Positions 35,109-44,109 of a stretch of DNA of 64,000 nt are shown one piece after another. Position 1 is the first letter of the stretch; the number at the start of each line of letters is the position of its first letter. The notes beneath the pieces were generated by a model that worked only from the letters and a program-made list of their open reading frames with translations, did not search any database and was not told where the DNA came from. The stretch lies in assembly GCF_023094165.1 (NCBI RefSeq), contig NZ_JALMDK010000016.1:1-64000 (forward strand). The letters run 5' to 3'. The DNA comes from Crossiella sp. S99.2. Lineage in GTDB: Bacteria > Actinomycetota > Actinomycetes > Mycobacteriales > Pseudonocardiaceae. Made by a program: the position numbers and the translations under genes.

Positions 35109-36655
35109 GGTGTGGCTCCGAAGGTCGGCTGGTGGTTGTGGCGTTGGGCGAGCGCGCGGCGGTCGACCTTGCCGCTAGGGGTGAGCGGGAAGGCGCCGGT
35201 GCGCTCGGTGCGGGTGGGCAGCATGTAGGCGGGCAGGCGCGGGGTAAGCCAGGCCAGTACCTCGTCGTGGCCGGGCTCGGCCTCGCCTGCCAGGATCAGC
35301 ACCGCGACCAGGTGCCGGTCCTCGGCGGTCCCGGCCGCGAGCACGGCGCAGTCGGCCAGGCCGGGCATGGCGGCGAGCGCGGCCTCGATCTCGCCGAGTT
35401 CCACCCGGAAGCCGCGCACCTTGACCTGACTGTCCAGCCTGCCAAGGCATTCCAGCAGGCCGTCGGCGTTACGCAGGCCGAGGTCGCCGGTGCGGTAGGC
35501 CCGCACCGAGGGATCCAGCGGGTCGGGCCGGTAGCGCTCGGCGGTGGCCTCCGGGAGTTTCCAGAAGCCGGGTCCGACGCTGTCACCGGAGACCACCAGC
35601 TCGCCGATCTCCCCGTCCGGCAGCACCCGGCCGTCCGGATCGCAGACGTGCACGGTGGTATTGGCCAGTTCGCGGCCGATCGGCGGCAGCACCGGCCAGC
35701 GCTCCACCTCCGGGGGCAGCCGGTGGGTGGTGGAGATGAAGACTTCCACCGTGCCCCAGTGGTTGAGCAGCGAGCAGTCCGGCAGGGTGCGGAACAACGA
35801 CCGGATGTGCTCGTTGATCTGCAACTGCTCCCCGCCGGCGAACACCTCGCGCAGCGGGTGTGTCTCCGGGCCCACGCCCTCGGCGTAGGTGGCCAGGGCC
35901 TGCAGGGTGACGAACGGGATGAACAGGCGGTTGACCTGTTCGGCCGCGATCAGCTCCCAGAGCAGTTCCGGGTCGTAGCGGACCTCGTCCGCGCAGCAGA
36001 CCAGCGTGCCGCCCGCGCACAGGGTGGCCAGCACCTCCAGGTAGGAGATGTCGAAGGACACCGGGGCGAACTGGAGGGTCCGCGCACCGGGGCCGCACAC
36101 GCTGTCGGCGACCTGCCAGGTGATCACGTTGTCCAGGCCGCCGTGCTCGTACCGCACCCCCTTGGGCCGCCCGGTGGAGCCGGAGGTGTAGGTGAGGTAG
36201 GCGAGATCGGCCGGGCCTGGCTCCACAATGGACTGTGCGGGCCGCGCGGGGCGGTCCGGCCAGGCGCCGAGGGCGAGCGTGCCCTCGACGGCCACCGTGG
36301 TCAACTCGCCGAGGCGGTCGAACTCCCCGGCGTGCCCGAGAACCAGTTCCAGTTCGGCGTCGGCGCGCATGAAGTGCAGCCGGTCCACCGGGTAGGACAG
36401 GTCCAGCGGCACGCACACGCTGCCGGCCCGCAGCAGCGCGATGATCGCCACCACCAGGTCCGCGCCGCGCCGGGCGTGCAGGCCGACCGGCACGCCGAGA
36501 CCGGCGCCCGCCGCGGCCAGCATGGCCACGATCCGGCCGGATCGTTGCCACAGCTCGTGATAGCTCACCTCGGCGCCGCCGTCCCGGATCGCCGCCGCCT
36601 CGGGGGCGGCGGCGACCCGCTCGGCCAGCATCGTCAGCACCGGCCGGGTGGTCAC
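35105..36655 (-). CDS. Stand-alone NRPS adenylation protein
   Basis: A 516-residue free adenylation domain. Motifs in order: A3 YTSGSTGRPKG, A4 SFDISYLE, an unusual A5 NHWGTVEVF where YGPTE is expected, A7 YRTGDLG, A8 GRLDSQVKVRGFRVELGEIE and A10 TPSGKVDRRAL. The pocket aspartate after A4 is present, so an amino-bearing substrate is likely, but the remaining pocket residues (I, L, F, F, G, H, I, S) match none I know. It starts at a GTG overlapping the carrier protein stop and probably loads that carrier. Co-transcription with ectC and ectD makes an ectoine-like substrate worth testing. Confidence 0.85.
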   Translation of the reverse strand: MTTRPVLTMLAERVAAAPEAAAIRDGGAEVSYHELWQRSGRIVAMLAAAGAGLGVPVGLHARRGADLVVAIIALLRAGSVCVPLDLSYPVDRLHFMRADAELELVLGHAGEFDRLGELTTVAVEGTLALGAWPDRPARPAQSIVEPGPADLAYLTYTSGSTGRPKGVRYEHGGLDNVITWQVADSVCGPGARTLQFAPVSFDISYLEVLATLCAGGTLVCCADEVRYDPELLWELIAAEQVNRLFIPFVTLQALATYAEGVGPETHPLREVFAGGEQLQINEHIRSLFRTLPDCSLLNHWGTVEVFISTTHRLPPEVERWPVLPPIGRELANTTVHVCDPDGRVLPDGEIGELVVSGDSVGPGFWKLPEATAERYRPDPLDPSVRAYRTGDLGLRNADGLLECLGRLDSQVKVRGFRVELGEIEAALAAMPGLADCAVLAAGTAEDRHLVAVLILAGEAEPGHDEVLAWLTPRLPAYMLPTRTERTGAFPLTPSGKVDRRALAQRHNHQPTFGATP

Positions 36656-36903
36656 GGGCGGGCTCCCGCCGCGCTCAGCTGGTTCTCGATGGCCTGGCTC
36701 AGCTCGACCACGCTGGGGTGGTCGAAGAGCAGCTTGACCGGCAGCCGGGCGCCGACCGCCGCCGAGATCGACTTCATCACGCGCACGGCGAGCAGTGAGT
36801 GCCCGCCGACGCGGAAGAAGCTCTCCTCGTCGAGGAAGTCGTCCCGGCCGAGTGCGGCGGCGAAGGCCGCCCGCACCGAGGCCGGATCGCAGGAATGTTT
36901 CAT
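36652..36903 (-). CDS. Free-standing peptidyl carrier protein
   Basis: An 83-residue carrier domain with the phosphopantetheine site VGGHSLLAVRVM (serine at about residue 36). Its stop overlaps the start of the adenylation gene (GTGA), so the two are probably a loading pair. Confidence 0.88.
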   Translation of the reverse strand: MKHSCDPASVRAAFAAALGRDDFLDEESFFRVGGHSLLAVRVMKSISAAVGARLPVKLLFDHPSVVELSQAIENQLSAAGARP

Positions 36904-36944
36904 CAGTCATTTCCCCAGTGGTCCCGAGAACGAGCCTGGCGGAC

Positions 36945-37973
36945 TCATCCGGTGACGGTGAATTCCAACAATGCCAATGCTGGGTACTCCAGCTGCCGCA
37001 CCGAGTCAAGCCGCAGACCGGCCTTCGCGGCGAGTTCCCTGAAGTCTTTCTCGGTGCGCTCCTTGCCGTCGAGCAGCACCATCATCAACAAATTCGCGTA
37101 GGCCGCGAACAACCCCTCGCGCTCCTCGTCGAGGAGCCTTTCCACCAATACCACGCGACCGCCGGGGCCCGCAGCCTCGGCGAGGCGGCTAAGGATTTTC
37201 ACCCCATTCTGGTCGTTCCAGTTGTGCACGCAGTTGGCGATGAGGTATACGTCGCCGCCGGTGGGCAGCGGGTCGAAGAAGCTGCCGCCGACGATCTCGC
37301 AGCGGTCGGCGACCCCGGCCGCGGCCAGCACCGGCGGCGCGTCCGCGACCACGGTGTCCAGCTCGACCAGGGTGGCCTTCAGCTCGGGGTGGGTGCTCAG
37401 CAGTTCGGCCACCAGCGCGCCGGTGCCGCCGCCGACGTCGACCACGTGCTTGACCGAAGCCCAGTCATAAGCGCCGGCCACCTCGGGTGCGAAGCCGTTG
37501 ACGTGCACCGCGAGCGAGCCGTTGAAGGACTCGGCGAGTTCGGCGTCGGCGTCGAGGTCCTGCCAGAAGCTGCGGCCGTAGACCTCTTCGTAGTTCGGGC
37601 CGCCGGTGCGCACCGAGGTCAGCAGCCCGGCCATGGCCGGCTCCATCCTGGCCTCGATGCGGCGGCCGGGCTGCTCCAGGTCGAGCCAGCGGCGCATGCC
37701 AGCGCCGTGCTCCTCGGTGAGCACGCGACCCACCTCGGTGACCGCGTAGGTCTGCGGTTCGGTTTCGGTGAACAGGCCGATCAGCACGAGGTAGTGCATG
37801 GTGCGGCCGAGCGCCTCGACGTCGGTTCCGCTTTTCTCGGCGAGTTCGGTGAGGGTGGTCACGCCGGATTCGATCAGATCGGGCAGCCGGAGCGTGGCGG
37901 CCACCCGAATCGTCGACGGGGTGAGCATCGAAGCCATCCGCACCAAATCGGACAGCGGGTCAACAGTGGTCAC
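36945..37973 (-). CDS. O-methyltransferase, dimerisation-domain type
   Basis: A 342-residue SAM methyltransferase with an N-terminal winged-helix dimerisation domain (TPSTIRVAATLRLPDLIESG) and a C-terminal Rossmann domain (VKHVVDVGGGTGALVAELL, about residue 175; NCVHNWNDQN catalytic region with histidine; GGRVVLVERLL). This is the common architecture of antibiotic O-methyltransferases. It opens the minus-strand operon ending in ectC. The promoter is shared with the divergent carrier protein gene at 38087. Confidence 0.85.
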   Translation of the reverse strand: MTTVDPLSDLVRMASMLTPSTIRVAATLRLPDLIESGVTTLTELAEKSGTDVEALGRTMHYLVLIGLFTETEPQTYAVTEVGRVLTEEHGAGMRRWLDLEQPGRRIEARMEPAMAGLLTSVRTGGPNYEEVYGRSFWQDLDADAELAESFNGSLAVHVNGFAPEVAGAYDWASVKHVVDVGGGTGALVAELLSTHPELKATLVELDTVVADAPPVLAAAGVADRCEIVGGSFFDPLPTGGDVYLIANCVHNWNDQNGVKILSRLAEAAGPGGRVVLVERLLDEEREGLFAAYANLLMMVLLDGKERTEKDFRELAAKAGLRLDSVRQLEYPALALLEFTVTG

Positions 37974-38086
37974 TTATCCCCCAGGTTCAAGGTGTGTTCG
38001 AGAAAATGTGGAATTGCGGTGTCGCGTTCCCAGGCTGAGGCTTACTGTTGGTCGCAGTCATTGGCAACAACTTGGGGAGAAATTTG

Positions 38087-38362
38087 ATGAACGAGTCCGG
38101 TTCACGGGTCAGCAAGAGCGTGGCGGAGGCCGGGCGGGAAGCGCTGGGCGCCGACGCCCCGATGGCGGGCGCCAACTTCTTCGAGCTGGGCGGCGACTCG
38201 CTGGCCGCGGCCAAGATGGCCGACGGACTGAGCACCGACCTCGGGGTCGAGGTCCCGGCCGAGCTGATCTTCGACGCGGATGACCTCCAGGACCTCGCGG
38301 CCAAACTGGAGGCCCGCCTCAACGAGCCAGAGGGCCTGTCCGCGGAGCCACGCAAGCGATAG
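38087..38362 (+). CDS. Free-standing carrier protein
   Basis: A 91-residue carrier protein with the site FFELGGDSLAAAKM (serine at about residue 36), resembling PCPs with the GGDSL variant. It starts at ATG 38087 behind GGGGAGAA. It is the only plus-strand gene between two minus-strand operons. Its C-terminal residues GLSAEPRKR are nearly the same as those of the convergent condensation protein, and the DNA there forms a perfect 19-base inverted repeat. Confidence 0.82.
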   Translation: MNESGSRVSKSVAEAGREALGADAPMAGANFFELGGDSLAAAKMADGLSTDLGVEVPAELIFDADDLQDLAAKLEARLNEPEGLSAEPRKR

Positions 38363-38492
38363 CCGCGCCGAGGCGGCCCCTGACGGCACGGCCGGACCAC
38401 CCGAATACGCCCGGTATGAGGGCGGCCCGGCCGCACCGCCAGGAACCACCTCGATCACGACTCTCGCCCACGCGGCTCCGCGGACAGGCCCT
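38331..38492. repeat. 19-bp perfect inverted repeat in two convergent 3' ends
   Basis: AGGGCCTGTCCGCGGAGCC at 38331-38349 is the exact reverse complement of 38474-38492, with 124 bases between. Each arm encodes the C-terminal GLSAEP of one of the two convergent genes (carrier protein and condensation protein). Confidence 0.85.
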
Positions 38493-39840
38493 GGGGCGCT
38501 GGCACGTCAGCCACCGTGAGGTCCAGGTTGTCGGGTGTGCAGCAGCGCAGCACACCCGACATCCGCTCCACCAGGCGGGCCGCTGTGGCCGCCGGCACCA
38601 CCTCGTCGTTGTAGAACACTCCGAGGTAGACCTCGGTGGCGAAGCCGACGATGAAGATCACGTCGTAGGCGTTGTAGCGCACCTGGGTGCTGAAGGCGGA
38701 CAGATCCACCGGCTCGACGGACAGCGGAGCGTCCACTGTGGACGGCACGTTGCCCTCGCCGGGCAGGAAGAACTCGAAGGCCACGTTGAGCGCGCGCCCG
38801 CCCTCGCCGGTGCGGATGCGGTGCAGTTGCGCCGCGGCCCCGGTGTGCCCCTCCCCCGCCAGTTCGGCGAGCAGCCGGGTGTAACTGTAGGGCGGCCCGG
38901 CCTGCCGCGTGCTGTCCATTGTGGACCGCATAGCAGTGCGGGCCAGTTCCCGCAACGGTTGCTCGCCGAGCACGTCGACCCGGATGTCGGCCAGGCGGTG
39001 GAACACCCCGGCCAGTTCCCGGCTGCCCCGGCCGTCCCGGCCCAGCAGCGCGGTGGTCAGGCGCAGCGCGGACTGGCCCCACTCCCCCGCCACGGCCGTC
39101 GCGGCCGCGGCCAGGGTGAGCGCGAACGGGGTCGCCTTCGCCTTGGCCGCGAAGGCCCGCACCGCCGAGGTGGTGCCGGCGTCCAGCATCGAGTCCAGCC
39201 GGGTGAGCACCCCCTCGTCGCGGCGCAGCGCCGGGTCGACCACGTCCACTGAGGACTCGGTGAACGCGGTGCGCCAGAAGGAAAGCTGCTCCTCGGTCAG
39301 GTGCTCCCCCGCCGCGGCCTGCTCGGCGATGTGCCCGGCGAAGGTGCCCGGCACCGGCTCCAGCGCCGGGCCGTCGGCCACCCGGTGCCGGTAGGCGGCG
39401 AGGATCTCGCTGAGCACCAGGGCGCTGGACCAGCTGTCCGCGGCGATGTCGTGTTCGGCCATGGCCAGCAGGTGGTCGTCCTCGGCCAGCTGGACCAGTT
39501 CCACCCGCAGTGGGCCGTCCGCGGCGACCGCGATCTCCGCGCTGACCAGCCGCCATGCCTCGGCGATCGCCTTGTCCAGCTCCTCGGCGGAGAAGCCGGT
39601 CAGCACGCGCACCGGGAACTCCGCGACCTCGTCGCCGAGGTGCTGCACCGGTTCGCCGCGCCGGTCGACCCGGGTGCGCAGTGCGTCGTGCCGGTTGACC
39701 ACCTCGGTGACCGCGGCGGTGAACGCGGCCAGGTCCAGCGGGCCGCGCAGCCTGCGCATGGTGGTGATGGTGCGGTGGCGGTAGTCCGCCGCGCACATGT
39801 CGAAGTACAGCTGTTGTTCCAGCGAGAGCGGCGTGCTCAT
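38455..39840 (-). CDS. Stand-alone condensation-like protein with altered active site
   Basis: A 461-residue protein of the NRPS condensation superfamily (SLEQQLYFDMCAADYRHRT at the start, RHDALRTRVDRRGE, and YNAYDVIFIVGFATEVYLGVFYN near the C-terminus). The active-site motif HHxxxDG reads HDIAADS: the second, catalytic histidine is aspartate and the glycycl position is serine. It may use different chemistry, or be non-catalytic. Start ATG 39840 overlaps the MFS stop. It could join chains between the free carriers. Confidence 0.75.
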   Translation of the reverse strand: MSTPLSLEQQLYFDMCAADYRHRTITTMRRLRGPLDLAAFTAAVTEVVNRHDALRTRVDRRGEPVQHLGDEVAEFPVRVLTGFSAEELDKAIAEAWRLVSAEIAVAADGPLRVELVQLAEDDHLLAMAEHDIAADSWSSALVLSEILAAYRHRVADGPALEPVPGTFAGHIAEQAAAGEHLTEEQLSFWRTAFTESSVDVVDPALRRDEGVLTRLDSMLDAGTTSAVRAFAAKAKATPFALTLAAAATAVAGEWGQSALRLTTALLGRDGRGSRELAGVFHRLADIRVDVLGEQPLRELARTAMRSTMDSTRQAGPPYSYTRLLAELAGEGHTGAAAQLHRIRTGEGGRALNVAFEFFLPGEGNVPSTVDAPLSVEPVDLSAFSTQVRYNAYDVIFIVGFATEVYLGVFYNDEVVPAATAARLVERMSGVLRCCTPDNLDLTVADVPAPQGLSAEPRGRES

Positions 39841-41384
39841 GCGGACTCCTCGGCGGGTGCGGGGGCGCCGCCCATCGGCTTCTCCTTGACCATGGCCATC
39901 AGCACCACGGCCACGGCGAGCACCGGCGCCAGGTACAGGAAGACCTGGGGCAGCGCGTCCGCGTAGGACTGGGCGACCCCGGCCCGCAGTTCCGGCGCCA
40001 GGCCGCGCACCAGTTCTGGGGTGACCGCGACGCCCTCGGGCAGGCCGCCGACGGGCAGTCGTTCGGCCAGGCTCACCGCCAGGCGTCCGGTGAACACCGC
40101 GCCGACCAGTGCCACACCCAGGGAGGCGCCGATCTCGCGGAAGTAGGTGTGCGCCGAGGTGGCCGTGCCCAGGTCGGCCTGCGGCACCGAGTTCTGCACC
40201 GCCACCACCAGCACCTGCATCGCCAGGCCCATGCCGATGCCGACCACCGCGGTGTAGACCCCGCTCAGCACGAGCGGGGTGGTGCTGTCCATCAGCGACA
40301 TGAGCACAAACCCGAGGGTGATCACCGCGGTGCCGGCCACCGGGTAGATCTTGTAGCGGCCGGTCTTGGCGATCTGCTTGCCGGTCCAGGTGGACACGAT
40401 GATGAAGGCCACCACCATGGGCAGCATCAGCAGCCCGGACTCGGTGGCGTTGACCCCGTTGGCCATCTGGAAGAACGTGGGCAGGAAGCTGGCCGCGCTG
40501 AACATGGCCGCGCCGACGAGCAGACCCACCGCCGAGGTGAGCACGAACACCGGATCGCGGAACAGGTGCGGCGGGATGACCGGCTCGGCCGCCCGGCGCT
40601 CGGCGAACACGAACAGCACCGCGCACACCAGCACCCCGGCGATCAGGCCGAGGATCACCGGCGAGGTCCAGCCGTAGCGGGTGCCGCCCCAGCTGGAGAC
40701 CAGCACGATGCCGGTGCTGGCCAGCGCGAGCAGCGCGGTGCCTGCGTAGTCCAGCCGGAAGGCCCGCCCGGTGCTGTTCGATTTGAGGAACAGCGCGACG
40801 AAGATGATGGTCAGCGCGCCCACCGGCAGGTTGATGAAGAAGCACCAGCGCCAGGACACCGCGTCGGTGACGATTCCGCCGAGAAACGGTCCGGCCACCG
40901 AGGCGACCCCGAATACCACACCCAGGAAGCTCATGTACCGGCCACGCTCCCGCGGCGGCACCACATCGGCGATGATCGCCTGCGACAGCACAAAAAGGCC
41001 GCCGCCGCCAATGCCCTGGACCGCGCGCGCGACTATCAGGCCGGTGCCGCTCTCGGCAAGTCCGCACAGAACCGAGCCGAGCAGGAAGATCCCGATCGCG
41101 ACCAGGAAGACGTTCTTGCGGCCGGCCAGGTCGGACAACTTGCCGTAAATCGGCATGCAGATGGTGGTGGCCAGCACATAGCTGGTGACCACCCAGGCCA
41201 TATTGTCCACTTCGCCCAGATCCCCGACGATCGTCGGGAGCGCGGTGGACACGATGGTCTGATCGAGCGAGGCCATCAGCATCGCAAGGACCAGACCGGT
41301 GAAGACTATTCGGATTTTCCGGGCATCGGGCTCGATGTCCGGATTCGCCGCGTTGGGCACGGCACTTGACTCGGTTGTGCTCAC
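39837..41384 (-). CDS. DHA2-family MFS exporter
   Basis: A 515-residue 14-helix MFS drug/proton antiporter (EmrB/QacA type) with family motifs LDQTIVSTALPTI in helix 1, GKLSDLAGRKNVF in loop 2-3 and GVVFGVASVAGPFLGGIV in helix 5. It probably exports the product of the NRPS/PKS cluster and gives self-resistance. It is coupled to the condensation gene and divergent from the aminomutase gene over a 219-base promoter region. Confidence 0.9.
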   Translation of the reverse strand: MSTTESSAVPNAANPDIEPDARKIRIVFTGLVLAMLMASLDQTIVSTALPTIVGDLGEVDNMAWVVTSYVLATTICMPIYGKLSDLAGRKNVFLVAIGIFLLGSVLCGLAESGTGLIVARAVQGIGGGGLFVLSQAIIADVVPPRERGRYMSFLGVVFGVASVAGPFLGGIVTDAVSWRWCFFINLPVGALTIIFVALFLKSNSTGRAFRLDYAGTALLALASTGIVLVSSWGGTRYGWTSPVILGLIAGVLVCAVLFVFAERRAAEPVIPPHLFRDPVFVLTSAVGLLVGAAMFSAASFLPTFFQMANGVNATESGLLMLPMVVAFIIVSTWTGKQIAKTGRYKIYPVAGTAVITLGFVLMSLMDSTTPLVLSGVYTAVVGIGMGLAMQVLVVAVQNSVPQADLGTATSAHTYFREIGASLGVALVGAVFTGRLAVSLAERLPVGGLPEGVAVTPELVRGLAPELRAGVAQSYADALPQVFLYLAPVLAVAVVLMAMVKEKPMGGAPAPAEESA

Positions 41385-41603
41385 CTGTGTACGTCCTCAT
41401 CACACGCGAAGTGATGCGCGCGGGAAATCCTCAGTGTGGAAACAGGTCGGCGGTGCCGACGTGAAGCCCCCAGGCGCGATTCGGCTGTTCCTTCCTACCA
41501 CAGCCCCAGGCAGGCGCTGTCAACCCGACAAAATCCCTGCCCAGCGCCCCTGAATCAGGTGACATCAAATACAACATATTCGAAAGGTGTTTGCGCCTGA
41601 GCG
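41385..41603. promoter_or_regulatory. Divergent promoter region of the cluster
   Basis: 219 non-coding bases between the MFS exporter and the aminomutase gene, with AT-rich patches around 41505-41590. It must hold the promoters for both directions. I see no clear operator. Confidence 0.5.
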
Positions 41604-43025
41604 ATGCCGCTCTACGCTCCGCTGCGGCCCGAGGGAGGGGTTCACATCCAAGAAAACCAAGGCAAGCCAGGCTTGCCACAGCCCTACACGTATGCCCGGC
41701 GGGAGCTGGTGGAGCCGGATTGGCGCCGCTTTCCCGCCTGGCGCGAGGTGACCGAGCAGCAGTGGCGGGACGCCCAGTGGCAGCGGGTGCACTGCGTGCG
41801 CGATGCCCGGCAGCTCAACGAGGTGACCGGCGGCCTGCTCAGTGCGGAGTTCCTCGCCGACCTGGCCACTGACCAGGAGCGACTGGCCACCATGTCGATG
41901 CTGGTGCCGCCGCAGATGCTCAACACGATGGCCCCGGACGCGGCCATGCACTCCGCCGCGTTCACCGAGGCCTTCTACGCCGATCCGATCCGCCGGTACA
42001 TGATCCCGGTGGCCTCAGACCGGGACGCCGAGTGGCCCTCGCACCCGCACGCCGAACGCGATTCACTGCACGAGGCGGAAATGTGGGTGGTGGAAGGTCT
42101 CACCCACCGCTACCCGACCAAGGTGCTGGCCGAACTGCTCTCGACCTGTCCGCAGTACTGCGGGCACTGCACCCGGATGGACCTGGTCGGCAATTCCACG
42201 CCCGCGGTGGACAAACACCGCTTGACGTTGAAGCCGGCCGACCGGCAGGACCGCATCATCGACTACCTACGACGCACGCCCGGCGTCCGGGATGTGGTAG
42301 TGAGCGGCGGCGATGTGGCCAATGTGCCGTGGCCGCGGCTGGAAGCCTTCGTTTCGCGGCTGCTGGACATCGACTCGATCCGCGATATCCGGCTGGCCTC
42401 CAAGGCCCTGGCGGGATTACCGCAACACTGGTTGCAGCCTGCCGTCATTGACGGCATGACCCGGGTGGCGCGACGGGCGCGCGAGCGCGGAGTAAACCTC
42501 GCCATCCACACCCATGTCAACCACGCGCAGTCCATTACCCCGCTCGTCGCCGAGGCGGCGGGAGCAATGCTGGACGCGGGTGTGCGCGATGTGCGGAACC
42601 AGGGGGTGCTGATGCGTGGTGTCAACACCACGCCGGAAGCCTTGCTGGACCTGTGTTTCGCCTTGCAGGACGAGGCGAACGTGCTGCCCTACTACTTCTA
42701 CATGTGCGACATGATTCCGCACGCCGAGCACTGGCGGGTGGCCGTCTGGGAGGCGCAGGAACTGCAGCGCGCCATCATGGGTTATTTGCCCGGTTTCGCC
42801 ACACCGCGAATCGTGTGCGACGTGCCCTATGTTGGGAAGCGGTGGGTGGACCAGGTCACCGAGTACGATCGCGAACTCGGGATCTCCTACTGGACGAAGA
42901 ACTATCGAACCGGTATCGAGGCCGATGAGGCCGGTGTACTGGCCCGCCGCCACACCTACTACGACCCGGTCGGGACCCTGCCCGAGTCAGGTCGGAGCTG
43001 GTGGCGGAAGCAGCAGAATTCTTGA
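41604..43025 (+). CDS. Lysine-2,3-aminomutase-family radical SAM enzyme
   Basis: A 473-residue KamA-type radical SAM enzyme. The cluster motif is CPQYCGHC (Cys182, Cys186, Cys189; CxxxCxxC). PLP-binding and substrate segments typical of aminomutases follow (VVVSGGDVANVPW, NQGVLMRGVN, MCDMIPHAEHWR). Members move the alpha-amino group of lysine, glutamate or other amino acids to the beta carbon. The substrate cannot be read from sequence. As the first gene of the long plus operon it probably supplies a beta-amino acid. There is no strong ribosome binding site before ATG 41604. Confidence 0.85.
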   Translation: MPLYAPLRPEGGVHIQENQGKPGLPQPYTYARRELVEPDWRRFPAWREVTEQQWRDAQWQRVHCVRDARQLNEVTGGLLSAEFLADLATDQERLATMSMLVPPQMLNTMAPDAAMHSAAFTEAFYADPIRRYMIPVASDRDAEWPSHPHAERDSLHEAEMWVVEGLTHRYPTKVLAELLSTCPQYCGHCTRMDLVGNSTPAVDKHRLTLKPADRQDRIIDYLRRTPGVRDVVVSGGDVANVPWPRLEAFVSRLLDIDSIRDIRLASKALAGLPQHWLQPAVIDGMTRVARRARERGVNLAIHTHVNHAQSITPLVAEAAGAMLDAGVRDVRNQGVLMRGVNTTPEALLDLCFALQDEANVLPYYFYMCDMIPHAEHWRVAVWEAQELQRAIMGYLPGFATPRIVCDVPYVGKRWVDQVTEYDRELGISYWTKNYRTGIEADEAGVLARRHTYYDPVGTLPESGRSWWRKQQNS

Positions 43026-43132
43026 ACAAGCCTTTACCTACCGCCGCAAAAACTTCGATCGGACCCTGTGCAGGCCGGAAGAAATGCGTGGTACGGTCCC
43101 ACCGGGGAATCATGAAACTGGGGAAGGTCGAC

Positions 43133-43948
43133 ATGAGTCCGCACGAGAAACGTGTGCTCAATCCTGGGGAAAGCAATCCGCAGCTCTCCTACGCCTACAA
43201 CACGGGCAGCCACTACGAGGGCGTGCTCAACCTGACCGCTGCGCTGGACGCACTCATTCCGGAGAATGACGTGCTGCACCCGGAGCAGCCTTTCTTCCAG
43301 GTCACGCACCTGGTGACCGAGTACTCCTGGGCGCACGTGCACTACGAGCTGCGCCGGGTGATCAAGCACCTGGACGAGAGCCGCTACACCGCCGCCGCCC
43401 GCCTGATCGACCGCTCCACCGAGGTCAGTCGGATGGGCAACATGGGGGTGAAACTGCTGCTGGAGCACCTGCCCCAGCACAGCCTGCTGACCATGCGCAA
43501 CACGCTGCCGCAGGATGCCACCGGCCTGGACTCGCCTGGTTACCGCAACCTGCGCCGCATCGCCAAGGTGCTGTGGAAGCAGTTCGAGACCGCCATGCTG
43601 CGCGAGAGCGTCGACCTGGCCGGACTCATCCAGCTGCAGAACGACACCGCGGGCGGCGAACCGGCATCCTCGCAGGTGGAGGCGCTCGCGCTGGTCCGGG
43701 AGGCGCTGCTGCGACTGGACGCCTGCATGATGGAGTGGAAGCAGACGCACCTGCGCATGGTGTGGTCCCAGCTGGGCGGTCTGCCCAGCCTGCGGGCCGG
43801 CGAGTCCGGCGCCCGCACCGAGGACGAGACGTTGCCGGTGAGCCTGGGCGGTCGCCCGATCTCCGGTGTGCAGCACCGCTCGGACAAGGCCCTCTTCCCG
43901 GCCCTGTGGAGCGCGGCCGAGGACGCTTACCACCGTCTCTCGGTGTAA
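43133..43948 (+). CDS. Tryptophan-2,3-dioxygenase-family haem enzyme
   Basis: A 271-residue all-helical protein matching the TDO superfamily (LSYAYNTGSHYEGVLNL, EYSWAHVHYELRRVIKHLD, RSTEVSRMGNMGVKLLLEHL, then KQTHLRMVWSQLGGLPSLRAGESG near the haem-histidine region). TDO opens the indole ring to N-formylkynurenine; MarE of maremycin biosynthesis, in the same superfamily, instead makes an oxindole. With the beta-methyltryptophan-like cassette downstream, a MarE-like role is plausible. ATG 43133 with GGGGAAGG upstream is preferred; ATG 43112 is also in frame. Confidence 0.75.
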   Translation: MSPHEKRVLNPGESNPQLSYAYNTGSHYEGVLNLTAALDALIPENDVLHPEQPFFQVTHLVTEYSWAHVHYELRRVIKHLDESRYTAAARLIDRSTEVSRMGNMGVKLLLEHLPQHSLLTMRNTLPQDATGLDSPGYRNLRRIAKVLWKQFETAMLRESVDLAGLIQLQNDTAGGEPASSQVEALALVREALLRLDACMMEWKQTHLRMVWSQLGGLPSLRAGESGARTEDETLPVSLGGRPISGVQHRSDKALFPALWSAAEDAYHRLSV

Positions 43949-44109
43949 TTCCGGCAACACAATTCGCCGATCGCCACTGCGGCCGTTCCCGCCGAAGAAT
44001 TGCGATCAGCGCACAAGAATTCCGTCACTGGGGGCGGTTTCTCACATCATTTTTCCGGCGGGCACCACACTGCCGCAAACCGGAGAAATCGGACGCTTGG
44101 AGTACGAAG

